Positions 48,760-58,596 of a stretch of DNA of 64,000 nt are shown here, piece by piece. Made by a program: the position numbers and the translations under genes. Origin of the DNA: Comamonadaceae bacterium (lineage in GTDB: Bacteria > Pseudomonadota > Gammaproteobacteria > Burkholderiales > Burkholderiaceae_C); assembly GCA_027488215.1 (NCBI GenBank), contig JAIYCB010000031.1, positions 62,001 to 126,000 on the forward strand. The letters run 5' to 3'. The notes under the pieces were generated by a model. It was not told the DNA's origin. It saw only the letters and a program-made list of their open reading frames with translations, and did not search any database. Numbering within the stretch: position 1 is the first letter of the stretch; every line of letters begins with the position of its first letter.

Positions 48760-50052
48760 ATGGCTGCTGTATACAAATTCAAACCTTACAACGTGGGTCG
48801 TTGGCTCATCTGGAGCTTGTTTGCTCTTGTGTTGGTGACCTCACCCTTGGTGTTCACCAGCAACTTGTCGACCACCATGCTGGCGCAAATGGGCATCGCC
48901 ATCATCGCTTGCTTGTCCTACAACATACTTCTTGGCCAAGGCGGTATGCTCAGCTTTGGCCACGCGGTCTATACCGGACTGGGTTCTTACATGGCTATCC
49001 ACGCGCTCAACTCGGTGAGTGCAGGCAAGCTCCACATCCCTGTCAGCCTATTGCCCATCGTGGGCGGTTTGACTGGCATGGGCTTTGCCATTTTGCTCGG
49101 TTGGGTTACTACCCGCAAATCGGGCACCACTTTTGCCATGATCACCTTGGGTGTGGCCGAGTTGGTGTTCGCCATGTCGCTCATGTTTTCGGAGTTCTTC
49201 GGGGGCGAGGCTGGGGTATCAGGCAACCGGGTGGCAGGTCAGCCATTCTTTGGCATTACCTATGGTCCGCAAATTCAGGTTTACTATCTGATTGCAGCCT
49301 ATACCTTTGTGTGCGTGGCCCTGATGTACGCCTTCACGCAGACGCCACTCGGACGTATTCTGAACGCCGTGCGCGACAACCCAGAGCGGGTCGAGTTCAT
49401 TGGTTACAACACCCAACGCGTACGCTACATGGCCTTCATCATCTCAGGCTTTTTTGCAGGTATCGCCGGGGGGTTGGGGGCTCTGAACTTCGAGATTGTC
49501 ACCGCCGAAGTGGTCGGTGCGGCCCGCTCGGGTGGCTATTTGCTGTTCACCTTCTTGGGAGGGGCCACGTTTTTCTTTGGCCCCATCATCGGCGCGGTTT
49601 TGATGATCATTGCCTTTGTTCTACTGTCCGAGCTGACCAAGGCCTGGCTTTTGTACTTGGGTTTGGTGTTCCTTTTCATGGTCATGTATGCGCCGGGCGG
49701 CATTGCCAGCCTGATCATGATGAACCTTCGTGTGGCCAAGTTTGGCAAGTTGCGCCAAATCTGGACCAGTTACTTGGGCCTGGGTCTTACAGCCATTGTC
49801 ATGCTCGCCGGTGCAGGAGCCATGATCGAGATGGTCTACCACCTGCAACTCAATTCGGCCTTAGGTAATACGGTCAAGTTCATGGGCGCAACGCTCAATG
49901 CCAAGAGCGTTGACAGTTGGTTTGGATCGGCCTTTGTCATGCTTACGGGTTTGGGTCTGTTTGAGCTGGCCAGAAGACAGTTTGCCCGCGACTGGGGCGA
50001 AATTCAGACCGACATCGAAAAAGAGATCAAGCGAAGGGAAACGGCCTTATGA
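48760..50052 (+). CDS. livM: Branched-chain amino acid-type ABC transporter permease (LivM-like)
   Basis: IACLSYNILLGQGGMLSFGHAVYTGLGSYMAIHAL; GRILNAVRDNPERVEFIGYN. Confidence 0.92.
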   Translation: MAAVYKFKPYNVGRWLIWSLFALVLVTSPLVFTSNLSTTMLAQMGIAIIACLSYNILLGQGGMLSFGHAVYTGLGSYMAIHALNSVSAGKLHIPVSLLPIVGGLTGMGFAILLGWVTTRKSGTTFAMITLGVAELVFAMSLMFSEFFGGEAGVSGNRVAGQPFFGITYGPQIQVYYLIAAYTFVCVALMYAFTQTPLGRILNAVRDNPERVEFIGYNTQRVRYMAFIISGFFAGIAGGLGALNFEIVTAEVVGAARSGGYLLFTFLGGATFFFGPIIGAVLMIIAFVLLSELTKAWLLYLGLVFLFMVMYAPGGIASLIMMNLRVAKFGKLRQIWTSYLGLGLTAIVMLAGAGAMIEMVYHLQLNSALGNTVKFMGATLNAKSVDSWFGSAFVMLTGLGLFELARRQFARDWGEIQTDIEKEIKRRETAL

Positions 50053-50819
50053 GTTATGCCTTAGAACTTCGGGACGTGCGAAAGAATTTTGGTAAGACCG
50101 AAATCATCCGTGGTGTGGATTTAGCGATCAATGCCGGAGAGCGCGTAGCGGTCATCGGTCCTAACGGGGCTGGAAAATCGACTTTGTTTAATTTGATCAG
50201 CGGACGTTTTGGACCGACATCCGGTGATATTTTTCTCAACGGACAACGCATTCAAAATAAGACCCCCTACGAGATCAACCGAATGGGTTTGTCACGCAGT
50301 TTTCAAATCACGAACATCTTTCCCAAGTTGAGCGTTTTTGAAAATTTACGATGTGCTGTACTTTGGAGCCTTGGCTACAAGTACACCTTCATCAAATTTC
50401 TCTCGGGTCTTAAGGATGCCAACGAACGCACGGACCAGTTATTGGAGATGATTCACCTGGACAAAAAGCGTGATGTCTTGGCGATGAACTTGACTTATGC
50501 CGAACAAAGAGCCCTCGAAATTGGCGTCACCATTGCGGGTGGTGCAGATGTCATTTTGTTGGATGAACCGACCGCGGGCATGAGCAAAAGCGAGACCTCT
50601 CGCTTTATTCAACTCATCAAGGACGTGACCGTGGGCAAAACCCTGCTCACGGTGGAGCATGACATGGGCGTGGTGTTTGGATTGGCCGACAAGATCGCCG
50701 TGGTGGTTTATGGCGAGGTCATCGCCTTTGACACACCAGAGGCCGTTCGGGCCAATGCCAAAGTGCAGGAAGCGTATTTGGGCTCTCCGGTCGCAAACAG
50801 CCAAGTAGGAGGCCACTGA
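50049..50819 (+). CDS. livG: ABC transporter ATP-binding protein (LivG-like)
   Basis: VIGPNGAGKSTLFNLISGRFGPTSGDIFLNG; LDEPTAGMSKSE; 4-nt overlap with livM. Confidence 0.94.
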   Translation: MSYALELRDVRKNFGKTEIIRGVDLAINAGERVAVIGPNGAGKSTLFNLISGRFGPTSGDIFLNGQRIQNKTPYEINRMGLSRSFQITNIFPKLSVFENLRCAVLWSLGYKYTFIKFLSGLKDANERTDQLLEMIHLDKKRDVLAMNLTYAEQRALEIGVTIAGGADVILLDEPTAGMSKSETSRFIQLIKDVTVGKTLLTVEHDMGVVFGLADKIAVVVYGEVIAFDTPEAVRANAKVQEAYLGSPVANSQVGGH

Positions 50820-51514
50820 TGTTGATGATCGACAACCTTCATGCCTACTACGGCAAAAGCCATGTCTTGCATGGTGTCAATTTTGAGGTGGGACAGGGCG
50901 AGATTGTGGCCCTGCTCGGACGCAATGGCTCTGGCCGATCCACAACTGCCAAGGCCATTATGGGTTTGGTGGAATGCGAGGGACGCATTGACTGGAAAGG
51001 CCAGCCCATCCAAGGCAAAAAAGCCTATGAAATCGCCCACTTGGGAGTGGGTTATGTACCTGAAAATCGCGAAATCTTCCCCAAGCTCACCGTGAGCCAA
51101 AACCTGCAATTGGGCCAAAAACGCAGCGGTCAAAATGGTCGCTGGTCATTTGACGACATGTTCGCCATGTTCCCCCGCCTCAAAGAGCGCGAGCACACCG
51201 AGGCGGGCGTGTTGTCGGGCGGCGAGCAGCAAATGCTGACCTTGTGTCGTACGCTTATGGGAGACCCTGACCTCATCATCATTGACGAACCTACTGAGGG
51301 ATTGGCTCCCAAGATTGTGGAGTTGGTGGGGCAATTTCTTCACAGCCTGAAAGCCAAGGGTGTTTCGGTTTTGCTGATTGAACAGAAACTCACCATCGCC
51401 ATGAACATCTCTGACCGTGCTTTGGTCATGGGCCATGGTTCCATCGTTTTCCAGGGCACCCCTGATGAGCTGAGGGCCAACTCCTACATCCGCAAGGAAT
51501 GGCTGGAGGTTTGA
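50819..51514 (+). CDS. livF: ABC transporter ATP-binding protein (LivF-like, Walker A GRNGSGRST)
   Basis: LHAYYGKSHVLHGVNFEVGQGEIVALLGRNGSGRSTTAKAIMG; LSGGEQQMLTLCRTLMGDPDLIIIDEPTEGLAPKIVE. Confidence 0.94.
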   Translation: MLMIDNLHAYYGKSHVLHGVNFEVGQGEIVALLGRNGSGRSTTAKAIMGLVECEGRIDWKGQPIQGKKAYEIAHLGVGYVPENREIFPKLTVSQNLQLGQKRSGQNGRWSFDDMFAMFPRLKEREHTEAGVLSGGEQQMLTLCRTLMGDPDLIIIDEPTEGLAPKIVELVGQFLHSLKAKGVSVLLIEQKLTIAMNISDRALVMGHGSIVFQGTPDELRANSYIRKEWLEV

Positions 51515-51590
51515 TTCTTCCTTGGGCCCCGTCTCTGTTGCGACAAATTTTTGCTACACCGTGGGATTTTATGTCTAAAATGCATAAAAA

Positions 51591-51603
51591 CGAACGGTCG
51601 TTC
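51591..51603. promoter_or_regulatory. TetR-type operator-like palindrome upstream of fadB-like gene
   Basis: GAACG-gt-CGTTC within cgaacggtcgttc, 33 nt before the ATG at 51636. Confidence 0.55.
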
Positions 51604-51635
51604 TTTTTTCATTTTTCACGCAAAGGAAGTCCAGC

Positions 51636-53747
51636 ATGACAGCTGAATACAAAGTCCACGCTGATGTCGCGGTGATCACATTGATGAACCCGCCCGTCAA
51701 CGGTTTGGGCCTGTCCACCCGCATCGCTATCACCGATGGTCTGGAGAAAGCCAACAACGATGCAGCTGTCAAAGCCATCATCATCACGGGTGGCGGCAAA
51801 GCTTTCTCGGGTGGCGCGGACATCCGCGAATTCGGCTCGCCCAAGGCGATCCAGGAACCCAATTTGCTCAGCGTGATCCGTTCTTGCGAAAACTCTGCCA
51901 AACCCGTTGTGGCCGCGATCCATTCCGTGGCCATGGGTGGTGGACTGGAACTGGCGCTGGGTTGCCATTACCGCATTGCAGCGCCTGGCACCTCTGTGGC
52001 TTTGCCTGAAGTCAAATTGGGCTTGATCCCCGGCGCAGGCGGAACACAGCGTCTGCCACGTGTGATCGGTGTTGAAGCCGCACTCAACATGATCGTCAGT
52101 GGCGAAGCCATCAAGAGCGAAATGCTGGCCATGCTGCCTGGGCAAAAATTGTTTGATGCGATGGCCCAATCGGCCGAAACCTTGGCCGAAGAAGCCTTGG
52201 CAATGGCCCGTAAAGTGGCCGCGCAACATGCCGATGGCAGCCCCTTGCCGCTGGTGCGCAACCTGCCTTGCAAGCATCCCCAGGGCGATGCCTACTTTCA
52301 GTTCGCTCGCAACATGGTCAAAGGCATGGCCAAAAACCTGCCTGCCCCCGGCAAGTGCGTCGACGCCGTGGAAGCCGCCACCAAGAAGAAATTCGAAGAC
52401 GGCATGGTGTTCGAGCGTGAAATTTTCACTAACCTCATGTTCACCCCTGAATGCCGTTCGTTGCGCCATATCTTCATGGCCGACCGTGCCGCCAGCAAGA
52501 TCGCCGACGTGCCCAGTGACACCCCGCAGCGCAACATCCAGAGCGTGGCCGTGATTGGTGCTGGCACCATGGGCGGGGGCATCTCGATGAACTTCTTGAA
52601 CGCAGGCATCCCGGTCAAGATCCTCGAGATGAAGCAAGACGCGCTCGACCGTGGCGTGGCCACCATCCGCAAGAACTACGAAGCCCAAGTCAAAAAGGGC
52701 AAACTCAAGCAAGACAAATACGAGCAACGCATGGCTTTGCTGAGCACCACGCTCAGCTACGACGACATCGGCCAAGCCGACTTGGTGATCGAAGCCGTGT
52801 TCGAAGAAATGGGCGTGAAAGAAGCCGTTTTCAAGAAGCTCGACGAAGTGATGAAGCCCGGCGCGATCCTGGCATCCAACACCTCGACGCTGGACGTGAA
52901 TAAGATCGCCTCGTTCACCAAGCGCCCACAAGACGTGGTCGGCATGCACTTTTTCAGCCCCGCCAACGTCATGAAGCTGCTCGAAGTGGTGCGCGGCGCG
53001 CAAACCGCGAAGGATGTCATGGCCACTGTGATGGCTGTCGGTAAGAAGATCAAGAAGACCTCGGTGGTCTCCGGTGTGTGCGATGGCTTTATTGGTAACC
53101 GCATGATCGAGCAATACAGCCGCCAAGCCGGTTTCCTGATCGAAGAGGGTTGCACCCCCGCGCAAGTTGACAAGGCGGTCGAGAAATTCGGCTTTGCCAT
53201 GGGCCCTTTCCGCATGGGCGATCTGGCTGGCAATGACATCGGCTGGGCCATCCGCAAGCGCCGCTACCAGGAAAAGCCCAACATGAAATACAGCAAAACC
53301 GCTGACTTGCTGTGTGAGATGGGCCGTTATGGTCAAAAAACCGGCGCAGGCTGGTACGACTACCAGGCTGGCAAGCGCGACGCCATCCCCAGCCCTGTGG
53401 TGGTCGAGATGATTGAGAAGCACCGCGCGGCTCTTGGCATCACGCCCCGCAAGATTTCCGATGAAGAAATCGTGCAGCGTCTGGTGTTTTCCTTGGTCAA
53501 TGAGGCTTGCCACATTCTGGAAGAAGGCATTGCCAGCAAGGCCAGCGACATCGACATGGTCTACATCACTGGCTACGGATTCCCGTTCTGGCGCGGTGGA
53601 CCCATGCTGTACGCCGACACGATTGGCCTCTTCAACGTGGCAGAAGCCATGAAGCGCTTTGCCAAGAACCCGCTCGACGACGCCCAATTCTGGCAACCCG
53701 CACCTTTGTTGGCGCGTTTGGTGGCCGAAGGCAAGACATTCAACTGA
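51636..53747 (+). CDS. fadB: Bifunctional enoyl-CoA hydratase / 3-hydroxyacyl-CoA dehydrogenase
   Basis: Crotonase GGGKAFSGGADIREFG, SVAMGGGLELALGCHYRIA; HAD VAVIGAGTMGGGISMNFLNAGIPVKILE, VVGMHFFSPANVMKLLEVVRG. Confidence 0.95.
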   Translation: MTAEYKVHADVAVITLMNPPVNGLGLSTRIAITDGLEKANNDAAVKAIIITGGGKAFSGGADIREFGSPKAIQEPNLLSVIRSCENSAKPVVAAIHSVAMGGGLELALGCHYRIAAPGTSVALPEVKLGLIPGAGGTQRLPRVIGVEAALNMIVSGEAIKSEMLAMLPGQKLFDAMAQSAETLAEEALAMARKVAAQHADGSPLPLVRNLPCKHPQGDAYFQFARNMVKGMAKNLPAPGKCVDAVEAATKKKFEDGMVFEREIFTNLMFTPECRSLRHIFMADRAASKIADVPSDTPQRNIQSVAVIGAGTMGGGISMNFLNAGIPVKILEMKQDALDRGVATIRKNYEAQVKKGKLKQDKYEQRMALLSTTLSYDDIGQADLVIEAVFEEMGVKEAVFKKLDEVMKPGAILASNTSTLDVNKIASFTKRPQDVVGMHFFSPANVMKLLEVVRGAQTAKDVMATVMAVGKKIKKTSVVSGVCDGFIGNRMIEQYSRQAGFLIEEGCTPAQVDKAVEKFGFAMGPFRMGDLAGNDIGWAIRKRRYQEKPNMKYSKTADLLCEMGRYGQKTGAGWYDYQAGKRDAIPSPVVVEMIEKHRAALGITPRKISDEEIVQRLVFSLVNEACHILEEGIASKASDIDMVYITGYGFPFWRGGPMLYADTIGLFNVAEAMKRFAKNPLDDAQFWQPAPLLARLVAEGKTFN

Positions 53748-53767
53748 TTCACTAAAGGTTCAACATC

Positions 53768-54943
53768 ATGACGAATGCTGTCATCGTATCTACCGCACGC
53801 ACCCCTCTGGCCAAGAGCTGGAAGGGCGCCTTCAACATGACCCACGGCGCAACCCTCGGCGGCCACGCGGTACAACACGCCGTGGCCCGCGCAGGCATTG
53901 ACGCCGCCGAGGTCGAAGACGTGATCATGGGCTGTGCCAGCCCCGAGGGCGCCACAGGTGCCAACATCGCTCGCCAGATCGCCCTCAAAGCGGGTTTGCC
54001 AATTTCTGTGTCGGGCATGACGGTCAACCGTTTTTGCTCTTCGGGTCTTCAGACCATCGCTTTGGCGGCGCAGCGCATCATCGCGGGCGAAGGTCAAGTC
54101 TACGTGGCCGGTGGCGTCGAAAGCATCTCTTGCGTTCAGCAAGAAATGAACACCCACATGATGCAGGACTTGGCCTTGGCCAAGATGAAGCCCGAGATTT
54201 ACTGGAACATGCTGCAAACGGCCGAGCAAGTCGCCAAGCGCTACAAAATTGGACGTGACCGGATGGACGAATACGGCGCGGCCAGCCAGCAAAAAGCCTG
54301 CGCCGCTCAAGCCGCCGGTTTGTATGACGCTGAAATTGCACCCATCACCGTCACACAAGGCGTGATCGACAAGGTCATGGGCATGACCACCAAACAAGTG
54401 ACTGTGAGCGTGGATGAAGGATTGCGCGAGGGTACGACCGTCGAAGCCATCAGCGGCCTGCGCTCAGCGCTGCCCGGCGGCCTGGTTTCAGCAGGCAATG
54501 CCAGCCAGTTCTCGGACGGCGCAGGCGCTTGTGTGCTGATGGACGAAAAACTGGCCGAGCAACGCGGCATGAAACCCCTGGGCCGTTTCCTGGGGTTTGC
54601 CGTGGCTGGCTGTGAGCCTGACGAAATGGGCATAGGCCCTGTGTACGCCGTACCCAAAGCCTTGGCTCGCTTGGGCCTGACGATCAATGACATTGATCTG
54701 TGGGAGCTGAATGAAGCCTTTGCCGTGCAGGTGCTTTACTGCCGCGACAAGCTGGGCATTCCGGCAGAGCGCCTGAACGTCAATGGCGGTGCGATTGCGG
54801 TAGGTCATCCGTACGGCGTTTCGGGCCAGCGCCTGACAGGCCATGCCCTGATCGAAGGAAAACGCCGTGGTGCCAAACGGGTAGCGGTGACCATGTGCAT
54901 TGGCGGCGGCATGGGCGCTTGCGGCATTTTTGAAGTGCTGTGA
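53768..54943 (+). CDS. fadA: Acetyl-CoA acyltransferase (thiolase)
   Basis: [65 protein letters not shown]. Confidence 0.95.
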   Translation: MTNAVIVSTARTPLAKSWKGAFNMTHGATLGGHAVQHAVARAGIDAAEVEDVIMGCASPEGATGANIARQIALKAGLPISVSGMTVNRFCSSGLQTIALAAQRIIAGEGQVYVAGGVESISCVQQEMNTHMMQDLALAKMKPEIYWNMLQTAEQVAKRYKIGRDRMDEYGAASQQKACAAQAAGLYDAEIAPITVTQGVIDKVMGMTTKQVTVSVDEGLREGTTVEAISGLRSALPGGLVSAGNASQFSDGAGACVLMDEKLAEQRGMKPLGRFLGFAVAGCEPDEMGIGPVYAVPKALARLGLTINDIDLWELNEAFAVQVLYCRDKLGIPAERLNVNGGAIAVGHPYGVSGQRLTGHALIEGKRRGAKRVAVTMCIGGGMGACGIFEVL

Positions 54944-55035
54944 TCACGAAGCACATTGGCGGTCACTTGGGTGGCTGATGTATTTCAGGGCAAGTGGCAC
55001 CATGCTACTTGCCCAATTTTTTGCCTGAACCGCAT

Positions 55036-55102
55036 GGATCGCCGCGCTTCGCTCGCGATGACATAAAGAACACTGTCTCTGCGAGCGTAGCGTGGCAGTC
55101 CA
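55036..55102. repeat. Inverted pair of dispersed REP-like repeats (fadA - acyl-CoA dehydrogenase spacer)
   Basis: ggatcgccgcgcttcgctcgcgatgac (55036-55062, minus copy) and gtctctgcgagcgtagcgtggcagtcca (55075-55102, plus copy). Confidence 0.8.
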
Positions 55103-55159
55103 TGTCTTCACTGTGAGCGATGTGTGGCAGTTCATTAAGCACCCGGAGAGTAACGACCT

Positions 55160-57001
55160 ATGAGTCTTCGCCCTACCATTGATTTCTTGCTCCACAACTG
55201 GCTGAAAGTCGAAAGCCTGCAGTCCCGCCAGCGCTTTGCCGACCATTCGCGCGAAACTTTTGACGCGGTGCTCGACACCTGCGAACGCATTGCCCGAGAG
55301 AAATACGCCCCGTTCAACCGTCTGGTGGACACACAAGAGCCGCACTTTGACGGCGAAAAGGTTACGCTGCCGCAGGCCACGCACGATGCGTACAAGGCCT
55401 ATGCCGAGTCGGGCATGTTGAGTGCTGCGCAAGATTACGAGTTTGGGGGCATGCAATTACCCTACACGGTGGAGGCGGCTGCCAACGCTTTTTTTGCCAT
55501 GGCCTCTGTCAGCATTGGCTCGGGCATGCTCACCAGTGGCAACGCCAATTTGCTCATGGTGCACGGCACAGATTTACAAAAGCAAGTGTTTGCCTTGAAT
55601 GAATTCAGTGGCCGCTTTTCGGGCACCATGTGTCTGTCTGAGCCACAAGCAGGTTCATCGCTGAGTGATGTGATGACCCGCGCCACGCCCGATGGCGCTG
55701 ACTTTGAAGCAGATCCTCTGGGGGCGCGTTACCGCCTCAAAGGCAACAAGATGTGGATTTCCTCGGGCGAGCATGAGCTGTCCGAGAACATCATCCATTT
55801 GGTGCTGGCCAAGATCCCTGATGCGAATGGCCAACTGGTGCCTGGCGTCAAAGGCATTTCGTTGTTCATCGTGCCCAAAAAGCTGGTGGGCACCGATGGC
55901 CAACTGACGGGCGAGCGCAACGATGTGGCGTTGGCAGGTCTGAACCACAAGTGTGGTTGGCGCGGCACGACCAACACGTTGCTGAATTTTGGCGAGGGGA
56001 AGTACCCGGTACGCGGAGAAAAAGGCGGAGGCTTGGACGGCGCCGGAAGCGGCGCCGTGGGCTACCTGATCGGCAAGCCCGGCGAAGGCCTGCGCTGCAT
56101 GTTCCACATGATGAACGAGGCCCGCATCGGCGTGGGCATGGCCGCCACCATGCTGGGCATGGCCGGTTACTACGCCAGCCTCGACTATGCCAAGAACCGC
56201 CCCCAAGGCCGACCCAGCGGGGCAGGGGGCAAGGACGCCAGCCGCCCACAGGTGCGCATCATCGAACACGCTGACATCAAGCGCATGTTGCTCGCACAAA
56301 AGGCTTACAGCGAAGGCTCATTGGCCCTGGCTTTGTACAGTGCCCGATTGGTGGACGAGCAACATACCGGCACCGCTGAAGATGCTGACGTGGCGCGATT
56401 GCTGTTGGAAGTGCTGACGCCCATCGTCAAGAGCTTCCCCAGCGAATGGTGCCTTGAGGCCAACAGCCTGGCGATCCAGATCCACGGGGGTTATGGCTAC
56501 ACGCGCGATTTTCCGGTCGAGCAGTACTGGCGTGACAACCGCCTGAACATGATCCACGAAGGCACCCACGGCATTCAGGCCATGGACCTGCTGGGCCGCA
56601 AGGTGCTGATGGAAAGCGGGCGTGGTCTGAAATTGCTGGCCGAACGCATGCTGGCCACTGCCGACAAAGCCGAAGCCAGTTGGGGCACTGAAGCCGCAGC
56701 TTTGCGTGACGCGCTCCAGCAAATCGGCCAAGCCACCCAGCAAGCGTGGGATGGTGCCGAACCCGCCCAGGCCTTGGCCAATGCCGTGCCCTATTTGCAG
56801 GCCTTTGGACACACGGTGATTGCCTGGATTTGGCTCGATGTGGTGGCCAGCTTGGGAACCGACAATAGCCTCCCTGCTCAGGGCCGTAAAGCGGCTTGCC
56901 GCTTTTTTTACCGTTATGAATTGCCCAAGATCGGTGCCTGGCTGAGTGTGGTCAGCAGCCGCGATCCGACTTGCGCTGAACTGCCTGAGGAGGCATTTTG
57001 A
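55160..57001 (+). CDS. Long-form acyl-CoA dehydrogenase (~613 aa, DmdC/FadE5-like)
   Basis: GTMCLSEPQAGSSLSDVMTRATP, KMWISSGEHELSENIIHLVLAK, IHGGYGYTRDFPVEQYWRDNRLNMIHEGTHGIQAMDLLGRK. Confidence 0.93.
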   Translation: MSLRPTIDFLLHNWLKVESLQSRQRFADHSRETFDAVLDTCERIAREKYAPFNRLVDTQEPHFDGEKVTLPQATHDAYKAYAESGMLSAAQDYEFGGMQLPYTVEAAANAFFAMASVSIGSGMLTSGNANLLMVHGTDLQKQVFALNEFSGRFSGTMCLSEPQAGSSLSDVMTRATPDGADFEADPLGARYRLKGNKMWISSGEHELSENIIHLVLAKIPDANGQLVPGVKGISLFIVPKKLVGTDGQLTGERNDVALAGLNHKCGWRGTTNTLLNFGEGKYPVRGEKGGGLDGAGSGAVGYLIGKPGEGLRCMFHMMNEARIGVGMAATMLGMAGYYASLDYAKNRPQGRPSGAGGKDASRPQVRIIEHADIKRMLLAQKAYSEGSLALALYSARLVDEQHTGTAEDADVARLLLEVLTPIVKSFPSEWCLEANSLAIQIHGGYGYTRDFPVEQYWRDNRLNMIHEGTHGIQAMDLLGRKVLMESGRGLKLLAERMLATADKAEASWGTEAAALRDALQQIGQATQQAWDGAEPAQALANAVPYLQAFGHTVIAWIWLDVVASLGTDNSLPAQGRKAACRFFYRYELPKIGAWLSVVSSRDPTCAELPEEAF

Positions 57002-57306
57002 TGATCCGTCACATCGTGATGTGGAGCCTGCACGATCGAGCCGAAGGAGCAGACAAGGCCAGTAATCTGGAAAAAGCCAAAGCCTTGCTTTTGTCGTGCG
57101 CCCAAGTGGTACCCGGCATCCGCACCTTTGAAGTCGCCACCGCCACGGCCGGCATGGACTGCACCCATGATTTGGTGCTGCACATGCTGTTGGATGACGC
57201 GCAGGTGCTAGCGGCCTACCAGAATCACCCGCAACATGTGGCCATCAAACCCTTCATGAAGGCGGTCGTCAAAGAGCGTCGCTGCATGGATTTCAACATC
57301 GAGTAA
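57001..57306 (+). CDS. Dabb (stress-responsive A/B barrel) family protein
   Basis: MIRHIVMWSLHDRAEGADKASNLEKAKALLLSCAQVVPGIRTFEV...HMLLDDAQVLAAYQNHPQHVAIKPFMKAVVKERRCMDF. Confidence 0.9.
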   Translation: MIRHIVMWSLHDRAEGADKASNLEKAKALLLSCAQVVPGIRTFEVATATAGMDCTHDLVLHMLLDDAQVLAAYQNHPQHVAIKPFMKAVVKERRCMDFNIE

Positions 57307-57319
57307 AAGGAGCCCCTAC

Positions 57320-58111
57320 ATGGCACGCACCATCCAACAACTTTTTGACTTGACTGGCCAGGTTGCCCTGGTCACGGGCGGCTCGCGTGGCCTGGGCCTT
57401 CAAATGGCCCATGCTTTGGGCGAAGCAGGTGCCAAGATCATGCTCAGCTCGCGTAAAGCCGCTGACCTCGAAGAGGCCGCAGCTGACTTGCAGGCAGCAG
57501 GCATTGACGCTCGCTGGATTGCTGCTGACTGTGCCAAAGAAGAAGAGATCCGCCGCTTGGCCTCTGAAACCATGGAGCGCATGGGCTCCATCGATATTTT
57601 GGTCAATAACGCAGGTGCTACCTGGGGCGCACCTGCCGAAGAACACCCCGTGGCCGCGTGGGACAAGGTCATGAACCTGAATGTGCGCGGCTATTTTCTC
57701 TTGTCTCAGGAAGTGGCCAAGCAAAGCTTCATCCCGCGTGGCAAGGGCCGAATTTTGAATGTGGCGTCCATCGCTGGACTGGCAGGCAATCCCTCCGAGA
57801 TGAAGACCATCGCTTACAACACCTCCAAGGGTGCGGTCATCAACTTCACCCGCGCATTGGCAGGCGAATGGGGTGAGCACGGCATCACCGTCAATGCGAT
57901 TTGCCCAGGTTTCTTTCCCAGCAAAATGAGCCAAGGGCTGCTGGACACCATCGGGGCCGACAAGATGGCGCAAGCAGCACCGCTGCGCCGCTTGGGCGAT
58001 GACGAAGACCTCAAGGGTCTGGCGGTATTGTTCGCTTCTGACGCAGGCAAGCACATCACTGGCCAATGGCTGGCGGTGGATGGTGGCGTCAGCGCCATCA
58101 TTGGCGGTTGA
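57320..58111 (+). CDS. SDR family oxidoreductase
   Basis: QVALVTGGSRGLGLQMAHALGEAGAKIMLSSR, ILVNNAGATWG, YNTSKGAVINFTRALAGEWG. Confidence 0.94.
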   Translation: MARTIQQLFDLTGQVALVTGGSRGLGLQMAHALGEAGAKIMLSSRKAADLEEAAADLQAAGIDARWIAADCAKEEEIRRLASETMERMGSIDILVNNAGATWGAPAEEHPVAAWDKVMNLNVRGYFLLSQEVAKQSFIPRGKGRILNVASIAGLAGNPSEMKTIAYNTSKGAVINFTRALAGEWGEHGITVNAICPGFFPSKMSQGLLDTIGADKMAQAAPLRRLGDDEDLKGLAVLFASDAGKHITGQWLAVDGGVSAIIGG

Positions 58112-58131
58112 GTGCGCGCTTGAGCCTTGAC

Positions 58132-58554
58132 ATGAGCATCCCCTTTGGCGCCCATATTCCCTTTGTCCACCACTTGGGCTTCACACTGGAGAAGTTCGAA
58201 GGTGGTGAATCCGAGTTGCATTTCGCGCCTCGCCCGGAACATCTCAACTCGTTTGACGTCACGCACGGCGGCGCTGTGATGACTTTTCTCGACGTGATCA
58301 TGGCCACAGCAGCCCGCAGCATGGACCCGCAGATGGGCGTGGTCACGATTGAAATGAAGACCACTTTCATGCGACCAGCCAAAGTTCCTGCGGGTCAAAA
58401 ACTCGTAGGCAAAGGTCATCTGGAGCATCGCACGCGCAGCATGGCCTTCACCGAGGGCCGCATCTATGACACAGAAGGTCAGCTCTGCGCCACGGCTACG
58501 GGTACCTTCAAATACGTGGCACGGCGAGAAACCCAAAGCCCCTCCACCGATTGA
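58132..58554 (+). CDS. PaaI-type hotdog thioesterase
   Basis: Start refined to MSIPFGAHIPFVHHLGFTLEKFEGGESELHFAPRPEHLNSFDVTHGGAVMTFLDVIMATAARS. Confidence 0.9.
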   Translation: MSIPFGAHIPFVHHLGFTLEKFEGGESELHFAPRPEHLNSFDVTHGGAVMTFLDVIMATAARSMDPQMGVVTIEMKTTFMRPAKVPAGQKLVGKGHLEHRTRSMAFTEGRIYDTEGQLCATATGTFKYVARRETQSPSTD

Positions 58555-58596
58555 CCCTTTTCAATTCGTTTTCAACACACATCCGGAGACATTCAC

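Noticed and set aside
51609-53696. 695-aa minus-strand ORF antisense to fadB
   Set aside because: Shadow ORF of a strongly biased codon frame; sequence is low-complexity His/Val-rich and the plus frame has unambiguous crotonase/HAD motifs.
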